Source of the DNA: Clostridia bacterium
GTDB lineage: Bacteria; Bacillota; Clostridia; Christensenellales; Aristaeellaceae
Assembly: GCA_017551645.1 (NCBI GenBank)
Contig: JAFZLE010000080.1
Coordinates: 1 to 21,525 of the forward strand
Length of the DNA stretch: 21,525 nt
Direction of reading: 5' to 3'
A model generated the notes under the pieces. It made no database searches. It saw only the letters and a list, made by a program, of their open reading frames with translations, and was not told the origin of the DNA. Positions 13,623 through 21,213 of the stretch are shown one piece after another. The position numbers and the translations under genes are program-made. Position 1 is the stretch's first letter. Each line of letters starts with the position of its first letter.

Positions 13623-16600
13623 CTATTCCGCGAAGATCGCGTAGATCAGGTTGGCCATTTCCTCACGGGTGAGCACGTCATCCGGGCGGAACGCGCCGTC
13701 GTCCGCCAGCATGAGCTCATAATCGCACATCACCTGCGCGATCGGGGCAATGTCCTCGCCTATGGCTTCGGCGTCAGTGAGCGTTATCTCTTCCGGTTCT
13801 CCCAGGTCCACGCCCAGCCCCTGCAGCACGCAGTAGGAGTAGTAGGCAGCCTCTGCGCGGCTCAGCTGGGTGCCCGCGTCGATCTGGGGCAGCAGGCCGT
13901 AGCCCGCCAGCCAGTCGACAGCGCTCTGGGGATCGTAGTTCCCGCCCATGTAGATGTATACGGACACTGCCAGGTCGCCGATATTCGCGGGCTGCGCGGA
14001 ACCGAACTCGGTCTCGCTCACAGGAGGCATGAAGCCTTCCGCCATGACGTACTTGATCGCATCGTAGTACACGCCGTCTTCGCTCACGTCGCCCAATTCC
14101 GCCTTGCTCATGTCCTTGACTCCGAAGGGATTGAGCACCAGGTCGTACCTGTCCTGAGCCTCTATGGCCGCGGCGCCGCCGCTGGTGAACTGCGCGCCCT
14201 CTTCATACAGCTTCTGGTACAGGGAGGAATAGTTGGCGAACACTTCGGGCGTCATGCCCTTGAGCGCGCGCATGTATTCCAGCGTCTTTTCCTGGCTGTC
14301 GCCGTCCAGGTAATTGAGCAGCGCGTCGAAACCGCCGGAAAGCTCGCCGCCGCTCTTGGCGTAATAGCTGTAAGCGGACAGTATGTATCCGTCCAGGTCT
14401 TCCTGAGCGGGCGCGTCCTCAGCGATCATCTCGCCCAGGGAGGCGTACACGTCAAAGGTCTCGTCGATGTTGGGGTCCCTGTAAGTGATCACGTACACGC
14501 CGCTGTCCCTGGAACCGTGCAGCACGCCGTAAGCGCCGTACTGGACCCTGAGCAGCGGGTAGAGATAGTTGTCGTACACGTAAGAAGCCACCGCGTCCAT
14601 GGCGCCGTCGTAACCGTCAAGCCCCAGTTCTTCCCAGGAAGCGTACACCATGTTATAGTTTACGGTGCCGTCGATTATGAGCGCCTCGTTCAGTTCCTCC
14701 GCATTGAGCGCGTATTCGGCGGGAACGATCTCACGCTCATCCAGGCTCATAAGGAACGCCTTGGCGGCGGCTTTGTTGATTTCGGCGCTGGTCTCGCTGC
14801 CCACGAAGCCCGCGATGGCGCCGGAACGGTTGTTAAAGTAATCCCTGACCGCCTTGAGCCCTTCGATGACGCTTTCGGGCTCGCTTTCAAGCAGCTGTTC
14901 GGTCTCCTCGAGGAACTCGTAATAATCGATGTAAGTCACATAGCTGAAATACCTGGTGGTGGCGTCAAAGGGGCCTTCCGCCCGGTACAGCATCACCGCG
15001 TAGCAGTTCTGGGTGATGGTGGAACGCAGGGAGGTCTTCAGCTGCTGGACCTGCTTGAGTATCTCTTCCGCGTCGTCCAGCTTGGTCTTATAGAGCAGTT
15101 CGTAAAGTAGATCGTAGCCCGCCTGCAGGTCCTCGTCCAGGGCAGTGAAGGTCAGGCGCATAAAGGGACGCGCGCTTTCCAGGTCGCCCATGGCGCTCAC
15201 CTTTATGACGCCGTCGTACAGGTAGCGGGAGCTCAGGGTGGCGATCTCCTGCTTGGTGTGGTCCTCGGTGTCCAGTTCGCCCAGCAGGTCGCACAGCAGC
15301 TTAAAGTAGTGGAGCTGCTCCTCCTGAAGCCCGGAAGCGTCCAGCAGCAGGGCGGTCTCGCCCACGCCGTCAAGGTTCGCGTCCACGGTCACGAAGCGTA
15401 TGCCGTCCCCGTCCGTTTCGTCCAGGATATCGTATACGCGCCTGTCCTCAGGCAGGTTCTGGGTGGTCACGGCGGTGAGCTGGCTCACAAATTCCTTGGT
15501 GGCTTCGTCCAGCGCGTCTTTATCGTAGGGCTGGTATGCCACTATGGCCTGGATCTCCTCGTCGCTCATTTCGGCCTTGTCCGCCTGCAGCATTGCAGTG
15601 AACGCCTCGGTATTGCTTTCCAGCAGGCCGGGCACGGGGTAAGTCACCACCAGGGCGTTTTTGTCGTTGCCCACAAGGTACTTTTCAGCCGCTTTGGACA
15701 GGGAGCCGTCCAGCGCCTTCTCCTCAAAGGAATCCAGCCGGTCGATCCAGTCCATATATCCGAACAGGTCGTCCTGCAGCGCCCAGTACGGGGCAATCGT
15801 TTCCACCATATCGGTGTTCAGGTCGTCCTCTTCGCCTATCAGCTGTATGCTCAGGTTGTAGCTGGACACTATGGCGTCCACCGCCTGGGGATCAAAGCCG
15901 TTCTCCACCGCGTCGGCGATAGACTCGTCGCAGATGCGCCTGAACGTCTCCGCGTCCTCGCGGTTCACGCCCTGTACATAGAACATGACGGACATGTCGG
16001 GAGTAGAGCTGTCCACGTACACGCCGCCGCTGGCTCCGGGCAGTTCACGCTTGAGCGTCTGGGAGAAGTAGGCGGAGTCGTCGCCCATGAGGGTGGTCAG
16101 GTAGTCCAGCTCGTCATAGTCGGCGTAGGCGCAGTCGGTGGCGAAGCCGTAGAACATCTGGGCCTGCTTGTCGGTGTCGCTGTTCTCGGCCACGGGATAC
16201 CCGAATTCCGCCGTGACGCTCTCGGTAATGGGAACATAACCGTCGTCCGCGATGTTGAACTCCTTGCGCTCGTAGGCGGAGAAATAACCGTCCAGCAGCG
16301 TGAGGAACGCGTTTTCGTCCTGTATGTCGCCGTAGATGATGGTAAGGGAGTTGGACGGATGATAGTATTCCCTATAGAAATCCGTCACGTCCTCCCAGCT
16401 CATGGTGTAGATCACCTCGGGGATGCCGCCGGAATCCCTGCCCCTGGTGGAACCGGGGAACAGAGTGTTGTAGTAATTCAGCATCGCGGCGCGGGCAAGG
16501 GTGGAAGAGCCCTGCATTTCGGAATACACCGTACCCTCTATGCCAAGCTCGCCCTCCGGGTCGTCCAGGGTGTAGCGCCAGGCTTCTTCCCTGAAAATGT

Positions 16601-17069
16601 CCTCGTCTTCCAGGATCATGGGATTGAACACGCTGTCGGTGTAGAAATCCACGAATTTGAGCAGCTGCTCCTCACTCAGGGATGCCACCGGGTACGCCGT
16701 CATGTAGTTGGCGGTGTAGGCGTTCATGTAAGTGTTGTAGGTCTGCGCGCCAAGGCTGGTGAACAGGCCCCTGGAAGGGTATTTCGCCGAGCCGCCCAGC
16801 ACGGAGTGCTCCAGCACGTGGGCGATGCCCTTATCCGTATACGTGGGCGTGCGGAAGGCGATCTGGAACGTGCGGTTGGTGTCCGAGTTGTTTAGGAACA
16901 TCACCAGAGCGCCGGTCTTGTTGTGCTCGTACACCTTTACGTCAGCGCCCACCAGCTCGAAGCGGCGGCTGGCCGTCAAGGTGTAGGCCTCCGCGCCTTC
17001 GGCGCCGGCAAAGCCGCACAGCCCCGCCAGCAGCGCGATACAAAGGAATAAAGATATGATTTTCTTCAT
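13623..17069 (-). CDS. Secreted M16C zinc metallopeptidase with three S-layer homology repeats
   Basis: An 1148-residue exported peptidase. Signal peptide: MKKIISLFLCIALLAGLCGF, cleaved near AGA-EG. The M16 inverted zinc motif HVLEH (H84, E87, H88) is followed about 96 residues later by the third ligand, E184 in VYSEMQG, the spacing seen in the M16C/PreP branch that degrades peptides inside a closed chamber. Four M16-type lobes fill residues 30-980. The tail has three S-layer homology repeats (about 991-1043, 1044-1097, 1098-1148), seen as DVSEDGVYYDAIKYVMAEGF, a LAGYGLLP segment, and FRPDDVLTREEMANLIYAIF, so it should attach to the cell wall. AGAGGAG lies seven bases before the ATG. PreP-type enzymes are usually about 970-1000 residues, so the tail is an addition. 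Its likely role is peptide breakdown at the surface. It is divergent from a PPTase gene. Confidence 0.92.
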   Translation of the reverse strand: MKKIISLFLCIALLAGLCGFAGAEGAEAYTLTASRRFELVGADVKVYEHNKTGALVMFLNNSDTNRTFQIAFRTPTYTDKGIAHVLEHSVLGGSAKYPSRGLFTSLGAQTYNTYMNAYTANYMTAYPVASLSEEQLLKFVDFYTDSVFNPMILEDEDIFREEAWRYTLDDPEGELGIEGTVYSEMQGSSTLARAAMLNYYNTLFPGSTRGRDSGGIPEVIYTMSWEDVTDFYREYYHPSNSLTIIYGDIQDENAFLTLLDGYFSAYERKEFNIADDGYVPITESVTAEFGYPVAENSDTDKQAQMFYGFATDCAYADYDELDYLTTLMGDDSAYFSQTLKRELPGASGGVYVDSSTPDMSVMFYVQGVNREDAETFRRICDESIADAVENGFDPQAVDAIVSSYNLSIQLIGEEDDLNTDMVETIAPYWALQDDLFGYMDWIDRLDSFEEKALDGSLSKAAEKYLVGNDKNALVVTYPVPGLLESNTEAFTAMLQADKAEMSDEEIQAIVAYQPYDKDALDEATKEFVSQLTAVTTQNLPEDRRVYDILDETDGDGIRFVTVDANLDGVGETALLLDASGLQEEQLHYFKLLCDLLGELDTEDHTKQEIATLSSRYLYDGVIKVSAMGDLESARPFMRLTFTALDEDLQAGYDLLYELLYKTKLDDAEEILKQVQQLKTSLRSTITQNCYAVMLYRAEGPFDATTRYFSYVTYIDYYEFLEETEQLLESEPESVIEGLKAVRDYFNNRSGAIAGFVGSETSAEINKAAAKAFLMSLDEREIVPAEYALNAEELNEALIIDGTVNYNMVYASWEELGLDGYDGAMDAVASYVYDNYLYPLLRVQYGAYGVLHGSRDSGVYVITYRDPNIDETFDVYASLGEMIAEDAPAQEDLDGYILSAYSYYAKSGGELSGGFDALLNYLDGDSQEKTLEYMRALKGMTPEVFANYSSLYQKLYEEGAQFTSGGAAAIEAQDRYDLVLNPFGVKDMSKAELGDVSEDGVYYDAIKYVMAEGFMPPVSETEFGSAQPANIGDLAVSVYIYMGGNYDPQSAVDWLAGYGLLPQIDAGTQLSRAEAAYYSYCVLQGLGVDLGEPEEITLTDAEAIGEDIAPIAQVMCDYELMLADDGAFRPDDVLTREEMANLIYAIFAE

Positions 17070-17136
17070 CGCGTAACTCCTCTCATGTATTTGCGGATAA
17101 TATTACCACTTTTCCGCCTGTACGTCCATATTGTAT

Positions 17137-17165
17137 TTGCAAAATTCCCGGGACTATGGTAAAAT
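17137..17165 (+). promoter_or_regulatory. Promoter of the PPTase-deacetylase operon
   Basis: TTGCAA (17137-17142), 17-base spacer, TAAAAT (17160-17165). It predicts a start near 17172, 22 bases before the chosen ATG. The promoter for the divergent peptidase gene is less clear; a minus-strand TAATAT near 17099 is the best candidate -10. Confidence 0.68.
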
Positions 17166-17193
17166 TTGCATAACAAACGTTTCAGGTGGCGCC

Positions 17194-17826
17194 ATGCCTT
17201 ACGGACTTTATCTGCTGAATATCGAGTTTCTTGGGTCTGAGGCCGCCCTTACCCGCGCGATGGCCCGCATCAGCCCGGGCAGGCGCGAAAAGGCCGGCCG
17301 GTTCAGGCTGGACAGTGACAAACGCCTGTGGGTGGGCGCGGGGCTGCTCATCGAGCGGGTACTGGACCTGTTGGACGCGCAGGGCGCGCAAAGGCAGCAG
17401 GGTTACCTGCCCTCCGGCAGGCCCTTCCTGCCCGCTTTCCCACAGATCGGCATAAGCATATCCCATTCCGGCGCATATGCGCTCGCCGCATGCTGCGACG
17501 GGCCGGTCGGGGCCGACGTGCAGACGCGGGTCGCGGACCCTGAAAAGCTCCTGCGCCTGCTGAGCGAAGAAGAACTCGCCTTCTGCCAAAAAGATCCCGC
17601 AGGGTTCACGCGCCTGTGGACACTTAAGGAAGCCTACGGCAAGTATACCGGCGAAGGGCTTTCCTATCCCCCGCCCCATATACGCTTTGACGGGGAAAGG
17701 CCGTATATGCCCGGGCTGCCCTGCCGCCTGTACGGGTATCCGCCCATCGAAGAACACTTTATCGCCTGCTGCCTGGAGGGGGAAAAGCCTCCCCTCACAC
17801 TGCTCGCGCCCGAAGACGTTTTATAA
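17194..17826 (+). CDS. 4'-phosphopantetheinyl transferase, Sfp type
   Basis: Transfers the phosphopantetheine arm of CoA to a carrier-protein serine. In 210 residues it shows the family motifs: ISISHSG (H91), PVGADVQ (D108), and LWTLKEAYGKYTGEGL (W142, K145, E146, K150). D108 and E146 are the Mg ligands; the third position, Glu in Sfp (GIDIE), is Gln110 here, a change seen in part of the family. The frame opens at a TTG at 17131, but that codon is inside the promoter, and AGGTGG precedes the ATG at 17194. No carrier protein, polyketide or nonribosomal synthase gene is in the window; it may serve the fatty-acid carrier protein or a synthase elsewhere. The deacetylase gene follows after 29 bases. 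Confidence 0.9.
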   Translation: MPYGLYLLNIEFLGSEAALTRAMARISPGRREKAGRFRLDSDKRLWVGAGLLIERVLDLLDAQGAQRQQGYLPSGRPFLPAFPQIGISISHSGAYALAACCDGPVGADVQTRVADPEKLLRLLSEEELAFCQKDPAGFTRLWTLKEAYGKYTGEGLSYPPPHIRFDGERPYMPGLPCRLYGYPPIEEHFIACCLEGEKPPLTLLAPEDVL

Positions 17827-17855
17827 ACAAACTATCGATCACGGAGTGAAACACC

Positions 17856-19046
17856 ATGCAGACCGCTCCCAAACGCACCGTAAGACACTCAAAAAGATAC
17901 CTGGCCCGCCGGCGCAGGCGCATGCTCGGCATCGCCCTGGCGCTCCTTGCGCTTGCGGCGGCGCTGCTTATAATACTGCTGCCCCGGGGCGGCAAACCCG
18001 ACACCGCTGACGAATCACCGCTTCCTGCGTCCGCTTCCGCCGCACAGACGCCGGCTCCCGAAAGCGCTCCCTCGCCTTCACCCACTCTTCCCGCGCAGAA
18101 ATTCCTGCCCGTGATCAATTCCGGCGGCACCGATAAAAAACAGATAGCCATAACGGTGGACGACCTGAACGAGGTCAGCAATCTGAACCAGATAATGGAT
18201 ATCGCCCGAGCCAACGGCGCGAAGCTCACCCTGTTCCCCATAGGCAACGTCATCCAGTCAAAACCCGCCCTCAAAGCCGCCCTGCGCAACGCCCACAGCT
18301 GGGGATTCGAGATAGAGAACCACACCTGGACCCACTCCGATCTGTTCAACATGACGGATGAGCGCATGGCGCAGGAAGTCTGGTACCAGCAGATGGCGGT
18401 AAACGAAGCGCTGGGCGTGGAGTACGATCCCCACTTCATGAGGATGCACGGCGGGCTGGGCGAGACCTGCGGCAGGAGCCACCAGTATCTTATACAGCTG
18501 GGCACCTACAAAGGCGTGGTCAACTGGTCCTGGTCAGGTTCCGGCAGCAGCATCGAAGAGATCGAATCCCACACGCGCAACGGCTCCATACTGCTTTTCC
18601 ACGCCAAGGATTCCGACCTGCAGAAGCTGCAGGCTTTCATCCCCTGGGCTGTCAGCCAGGGGTATGAGCTGGTCACGCTGAACGAGATGTTCGGCTATGA
18701 GCCCAACGCCACCCGTCCCCTCACCTATGATCCCGCCTCGAAGGAGCCGCCCGCTCCCCTGCCCTACGAGTATACCGACTACGTGCTGCTGGGCAAAAAG
18801 CCCAACATACGCCTGTACGCGGTGAAGCTCCTGCAGGAAAAGCTGGCGGAACTGGGTTATTTCAGCGCCGACGTGGTCTGCGACGGGGATTACGGCAGCA
18901 TCACCAAGGCGGCGGTCAAGCTGTTCCAACTGGCGGGCGGCCTGAAGGCTGACGGCCTGGCGGGCACGGAGACCCAGACTCTGCTGTTCAGCGACAGCGC
19001 GCCCCGCAACCCCTACGCCGCGGTCACTCCCGCCCCGAAAAAATGA
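17856..19046 (+). CDS. Membrane-anchored polysaccharide deacetylase-like protein with peptidoglycan-binding domain
   Basis: A 396-residue cell-envelope protein. Residues 1-23 are Arg/Lys rich, 24-42 form one membrane helix (LGIALALLALAAALLIILLP), and 45-80 is a Pro/Ser/Ala linker, placing the rest outside. The NodB/CE4 deacetylase domain spans about 96-275: AITVDDLNE (D102, D103) stands for the usual TFDDG motif, and HTWTH (H156, H160) is the metal-binding HxxxH. The third motif, normally RxPxG, reads RMHGG (196-200), and LLFH (H249) replaces the usual LxH. A peptidoglycan-binding type 1 domain lies at about 320-378 (VKLLQEKLAELGYF, DGDYGSITKAAVKLFQ, ADGLAGTETQ). It probably trims acetyl groups from wall glycans; the altered motifs leave activity uncertain. 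GGAGTG precedes the ATG. Confidence 0.87.
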   Translation: MQTAPKRTVRHSKRYLARRRRRMLGIALALLALAAALLIILLPRGGKPDTADESPLPASASAAQTPAPESAPSPSPTLPAQKFLPVINSGGTDKKQIAITVDDLNEVSNLNQIMDIARANGAKLTLFPIGNVIQSKPALKAALRNAHSWGFEIENHTWTHSDLFNMTDERMAQEVWYQQMAVNEALGVEYDPHFMRMHGGLGETCGRSHQYLIQLGTYKGVVNWSWSGSGSSIEEIESHTRNGSILLFHAKDSDLQKLQAFIPWAVSQGYELVTLNEMFGYEPNATRPLTYDPASKEPPAPLPYEYTDYVLLGKKPNIRLYAVKLLQEKLAELGYFSADVVCDGDYGSITKAAVKLFQLAGGLKADGLAGTETQTLLFSDSAPRNPYAAVTPAPKK

Positions 19047-19087
19047 CATCCCGATCGGCCGTGTAATTATACAGATCTAACGCGCTT

Positions 19088-19112
19088 AACCTCCTTTACG
19101 GGAGGTTTTTTT
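19088..19112 (+). terminator. Rho-independent terminator of the PPTase-deacetylase operon
   Basis: AACCTCC (19088-19094) and GGAGGTT (19101-19107) form a 7-bp stem around TTTACG, followed by a run of T through 19112. Confidence 0.9.
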
Positions 19113-19175
19113 ATATTAGTTACAAATTTCAAGGAAAAAAAGTATGCTTTTTGCCCCAATTATAAAAATACAGCC

Positions 19176-19204
19176 TTGACATGTGGGGCGGAATAAAATA
19201 TAAT
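19176..19204 (+). promoter_or_regulatory. Perfect consensus sigma-A promoter of the right import operon
   Basis: TTGACA (19176-19181), exactly 17 bases, TATAAT (19199-19204), with A-rich sequence upstream. It predicts a start near 19211 and a leader of about 78 bases before the TTG start codon. A promoter this strong normally needs a repressor or leader control. Confidence 0.92.
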
Positions 19205-19221
19205 GGTTAAGCCGTTCAGGG

Positions 19222-19244
19222 TTACGTATGTGTTACGGACGTAA
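19222..19244. promoter_or_regulatory. Inverted repeat just downstream of the transcription start (candidate operator)
   Basis: TTACGT (19222-19227) and ACGTAA (19239-19244) are exact 6-base inverted arms with an 11-base spacer that includes another TTACG (19233-19237). It sits about +12 to +34, where a bound repressor would block elongation or initiation. Confidence 0.45.
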
Positions 19245-19247
19245 TAC

Positions 19248-19283
19248 TTCCCCTGCCCGGTATAAAGTATGAGACAGGGGGAA
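19248..19283 (+). promoter_or_regulatory. Leader hairpin overlapping the ribosome site
   Basis: TTCCCCTG (19248-19255) can pair with CAGGGGGAA (19275-19283), with one bulged G and a 19-base loop. The right arm contains the GGGGG ribosome site of the permease gene, so the fold would reduce translation. Confidence 0.45.
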
Positions 19284-19288
19284 TCCGC

Positions 19289-20218
19289 TTGACTGCCGAT
19301 ATTACAAAGCGCAAGAAAAGCTTCCTTGAGAAAATGCGCGGCAACTGGGATCTGCTGCTGTTCTGCGTTCCGGGAATGATCTTCACGATCATATACCACT
19401 ATATCCCGATCTACGGTGTCCAGATCGCCTTCCGAAACTATAAGGCTCACATGGGCATCTTCGGCAGTTCCTGGGTAGGACTTAAAAACTTTATAAGGTT
19501 TTTCAACGGCGCGGACTGGCTGATACTGGTGCGCAACACGCTTATCCTGAGCGCCTATTCCCTGGCCGCCGGTTTCCCGGTCGCGGTCATCCTGGCGCTG
19601 ATGCTCAACTCCTTCCGCTTCAAAAAATACCGCAAGGTGATCCAGGCCGTGACCTACGCGCCGAACTTCATTTCCACCGTCGTCATGTGCGGAATGCTGA
19701 TCCTGTTCCTGTCCCCCCGCGTCGGCGTCGTAAACAACGTCATACGCGCCATGGGCGGCGAGACCATCAACTTCATGTCCGAGATCAGCATGTGGCGCCA
19801 CATCTACGTGTGGTCCGGCGTGTGGCAGGGCATGGGCTGGTCTTCCGTTATCTATTTCGCGGCTTTGGCCGGCGTCAGCCCGGAATACCATGAAGCCGCC
19901 ATCGTGGACGGCGCAACCAAGTTCCAGCGCGTCCTGCACATAGACCTGCCCTTCCTGACGCCCACGATGACCATGCTTCTGATCATGAACATGGGCTCCA
20001 TCCTGTCGGTCGGCTTTGAAAAGGTCTACGCGCTGCAAAACGACCTGAACCTGCCGGTCTCCGATATCATCGCGACCTATACTTACCGCTACGGCATTAT
20101 CAAGAGCGACATTTCCTACTCTTCCGCCGTAGGTCTTATGAACAGCCTGGTCAACTCGATAATGCTGATCACCGTCAACTACATCACCGGCAAACTCAGC
20201 GACAACGCTCTATTCTAA
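19289..20218 (+). CDS. Carbohydrate ABC transporter permease, LplB type (second importer)
   Basis: First gene of the right import operon; a 309-residue CUT1 permease of the same subfamily as the one at 1998-2933 but clearly diverged. The N-terminus is basic, the first membrane segment is at about 21-45, VWQGMGWSSVIYFAAL occurs near 178-193, and the EAA loop is at 202-221 (HEAAIVDGATK...DLPF). It ends in ITGKLSDNALF, typical of the subfamily. The start is TTG at 19289, seven bases after AGGGGG; no ATG nearby fits. It is transcribed from a perfect consensus promoter, and a leader hairpin can cover its ribosome site. The gap to the next permease is 18 bases. Substrate is not predictable from the sequence. 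Confidence 0.94.
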   Translation: MTADITKRKKSFLEKMRGNWDLLLFCVPGMIFTIIYHYIPIYGVQIAFRNYKAHMGIFGSSWVGLKNFIRFFNGADWLILVRNTLILSAYSLAAGFPVAVILALMLNSFRFKKYRKVIQAVTYAPNFISTVVMCGMLILFLSPRVGVVNNVIRAMGGETINFMSEISMWRHIYVWSGVWQGMGWSSVIYFAALAGVSPEYHEAAIVDGATKFQRVLHIDLPFLTPTMTMLLIMNMGSILSVGFEKVYALQNDLNLPVSDIIATYTYRYGIIKSDISYSSAVGLMNSLVNSIMLITVNYITGKLSDNALF

Positions 20219-20236
20219 GGAAAGGAGGAAACAGAT

Positions 20237-21151
20237 ATGGAAAACAGGCATCACGCGCTCAAACGTACCCGCGGCGACGTCATTTATGATACGGTCATAT
20301 TCATCATCCTGACGTTCATCTTCTTTATCGTCGCCTATCCGCTGTATTTCGTCGTCATTTCCTCCATTTCCGACCCCATAGAGGTGTCGGCGGGCAAGGT
20401 CGTACTGACCCCCGTCGGTTTCACGCTGGACGGATATACCGAAGTCTTCAAAACGAAGACCGTCATGCGCGGCTTCAGGAACTCCCTGATAATAACCGTG
20501 CTGGGAACCTTTATAAACCTTCTGGTCACCATTCCCACGTCGTACGCGCTGAGCCGTCCGGATTTCTCGCTTAAACGCCCCATCACCCTGTTCTACATCG
20601 TGACCATGTTCGTGGGCGGCGGCATGATGCCCACCTACGTGATCATTCGTGACACCGGCCTTCTGGATACCTGGTGGGCGCTGATACTGCCGGGCTGCCT
20701 GGGCGTGTACAACATGATCGTGGCCCGAACATTCTTTAAGACCAATATTCCGCTGGAACTGATGGAGGCCGCAAAGCTTGACGGCTGCGGAAACACGAAG
20801 TTCTTCATTTACATCGTGCTTCCGCTGTCGGGCGCCATCACTGCCATCTTAAGCCTGTACTACGGCGTCGGCCACTGGAACAGCTACTTCAGCGCCCTGA
20901 TCTACATCCAGAAGCGCGAACTGTGGCCCCTGCAGCTGGAGCTGAGGAACATCCTGGTACTGAACTCGAACATCCAGACCAAGCAGGTCATGACCGAGGC
21001 GGAGCTGCTGGAAAAGAGGCGGCTGGAAGCCCTGAAGGAAATGATGAAGTACTCCCTGATCATCATCTCCTCCATCCCCGTCCTTATCATCTACCCCTTT
21101 GTGCAGAAGCACTTCGTAAAGGGCGTTATGATCGGCTCCGTGAAGGGCTGA
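20237..21151 (+). CDS. Carbohydrate ABC transporter permease, LplC type (second importer)
   Basis: Partner permease of the gene just upstream. The 304 residues contain a first membrane segment at about 18-43, the segment FVGGGMMPTYVIIRDTGLLD near 125-144 that is characteristic of LplC/YtcP proteins, the EAA loop at 177-196 (MEAAKLDGCGN...IVLPLS), and the family C-terminus FVKGVMIGSVKG, nearly identical to that of the left paralogue. AGGAGG lies eight bases before the ATG. One insertion of charged residues after residue 250 (TEAELLEKRRLEALKEMM) forms a short amphipathic helix on the cytoplasmic side. It is followed after 62 bases by the binding-protein gene; no ATPase gene is present. Confidence 0.95.
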   Translation: MENRHHALKRTRGDVIYDTVIFIILTFIFFIVAYPLYFVVISSISDPIEVSAGKVVLTPVGFTLDGYTEVFKTKTVMRGFRNSLIITVLGTFINLLVTIPTSYALSRPDFSLKRPITLFYIVTMFVGGGMMPTYVIIRDTGLLDTWWALILPGCLGVYNMIVARTFFKTNIPLELMEAAKLDGCGNTKFFIYIVLPLSGAITAILSLYYGVGHWNSYFSALIYIQKRELWPLQLELRNILVLNSNIQTKQVMTEAELLEKRRLEALKEMMKYSLIIISSIPVLIIYPFVQKHFVKGVMIGSVKG

Positions 21152-21168
21152 TACCCAAAACCGTATGA

Positions 21169-21185
21169 TGCGCCGCGGAGGCGTA
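21169..21185 (+). other. Intercistronic hairpin before the second binding-protein gene
   Basis: TGCGCC (21169-21174) pairs with GGCGTA (21180-21185), one pair being G-U, around GCGGA. There is no T-run. It occupies the same place, between LplC-type permease and binding protein, as the hairpin at 1027-1040 in the other importer. Confidence 0.4.
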
Positions 21186-21213
21186 ACATAAATTAAATTA
21201 AGGAGGAACCCCT

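Noticed and set aside
15258..16895. Plus-strand open frame of 545 codons inside the M16C gene
   Set aside because: Antisense shadow of a gene with intact zinc motif; composition is biased to Val/His/Gly and it lacks a start signal.
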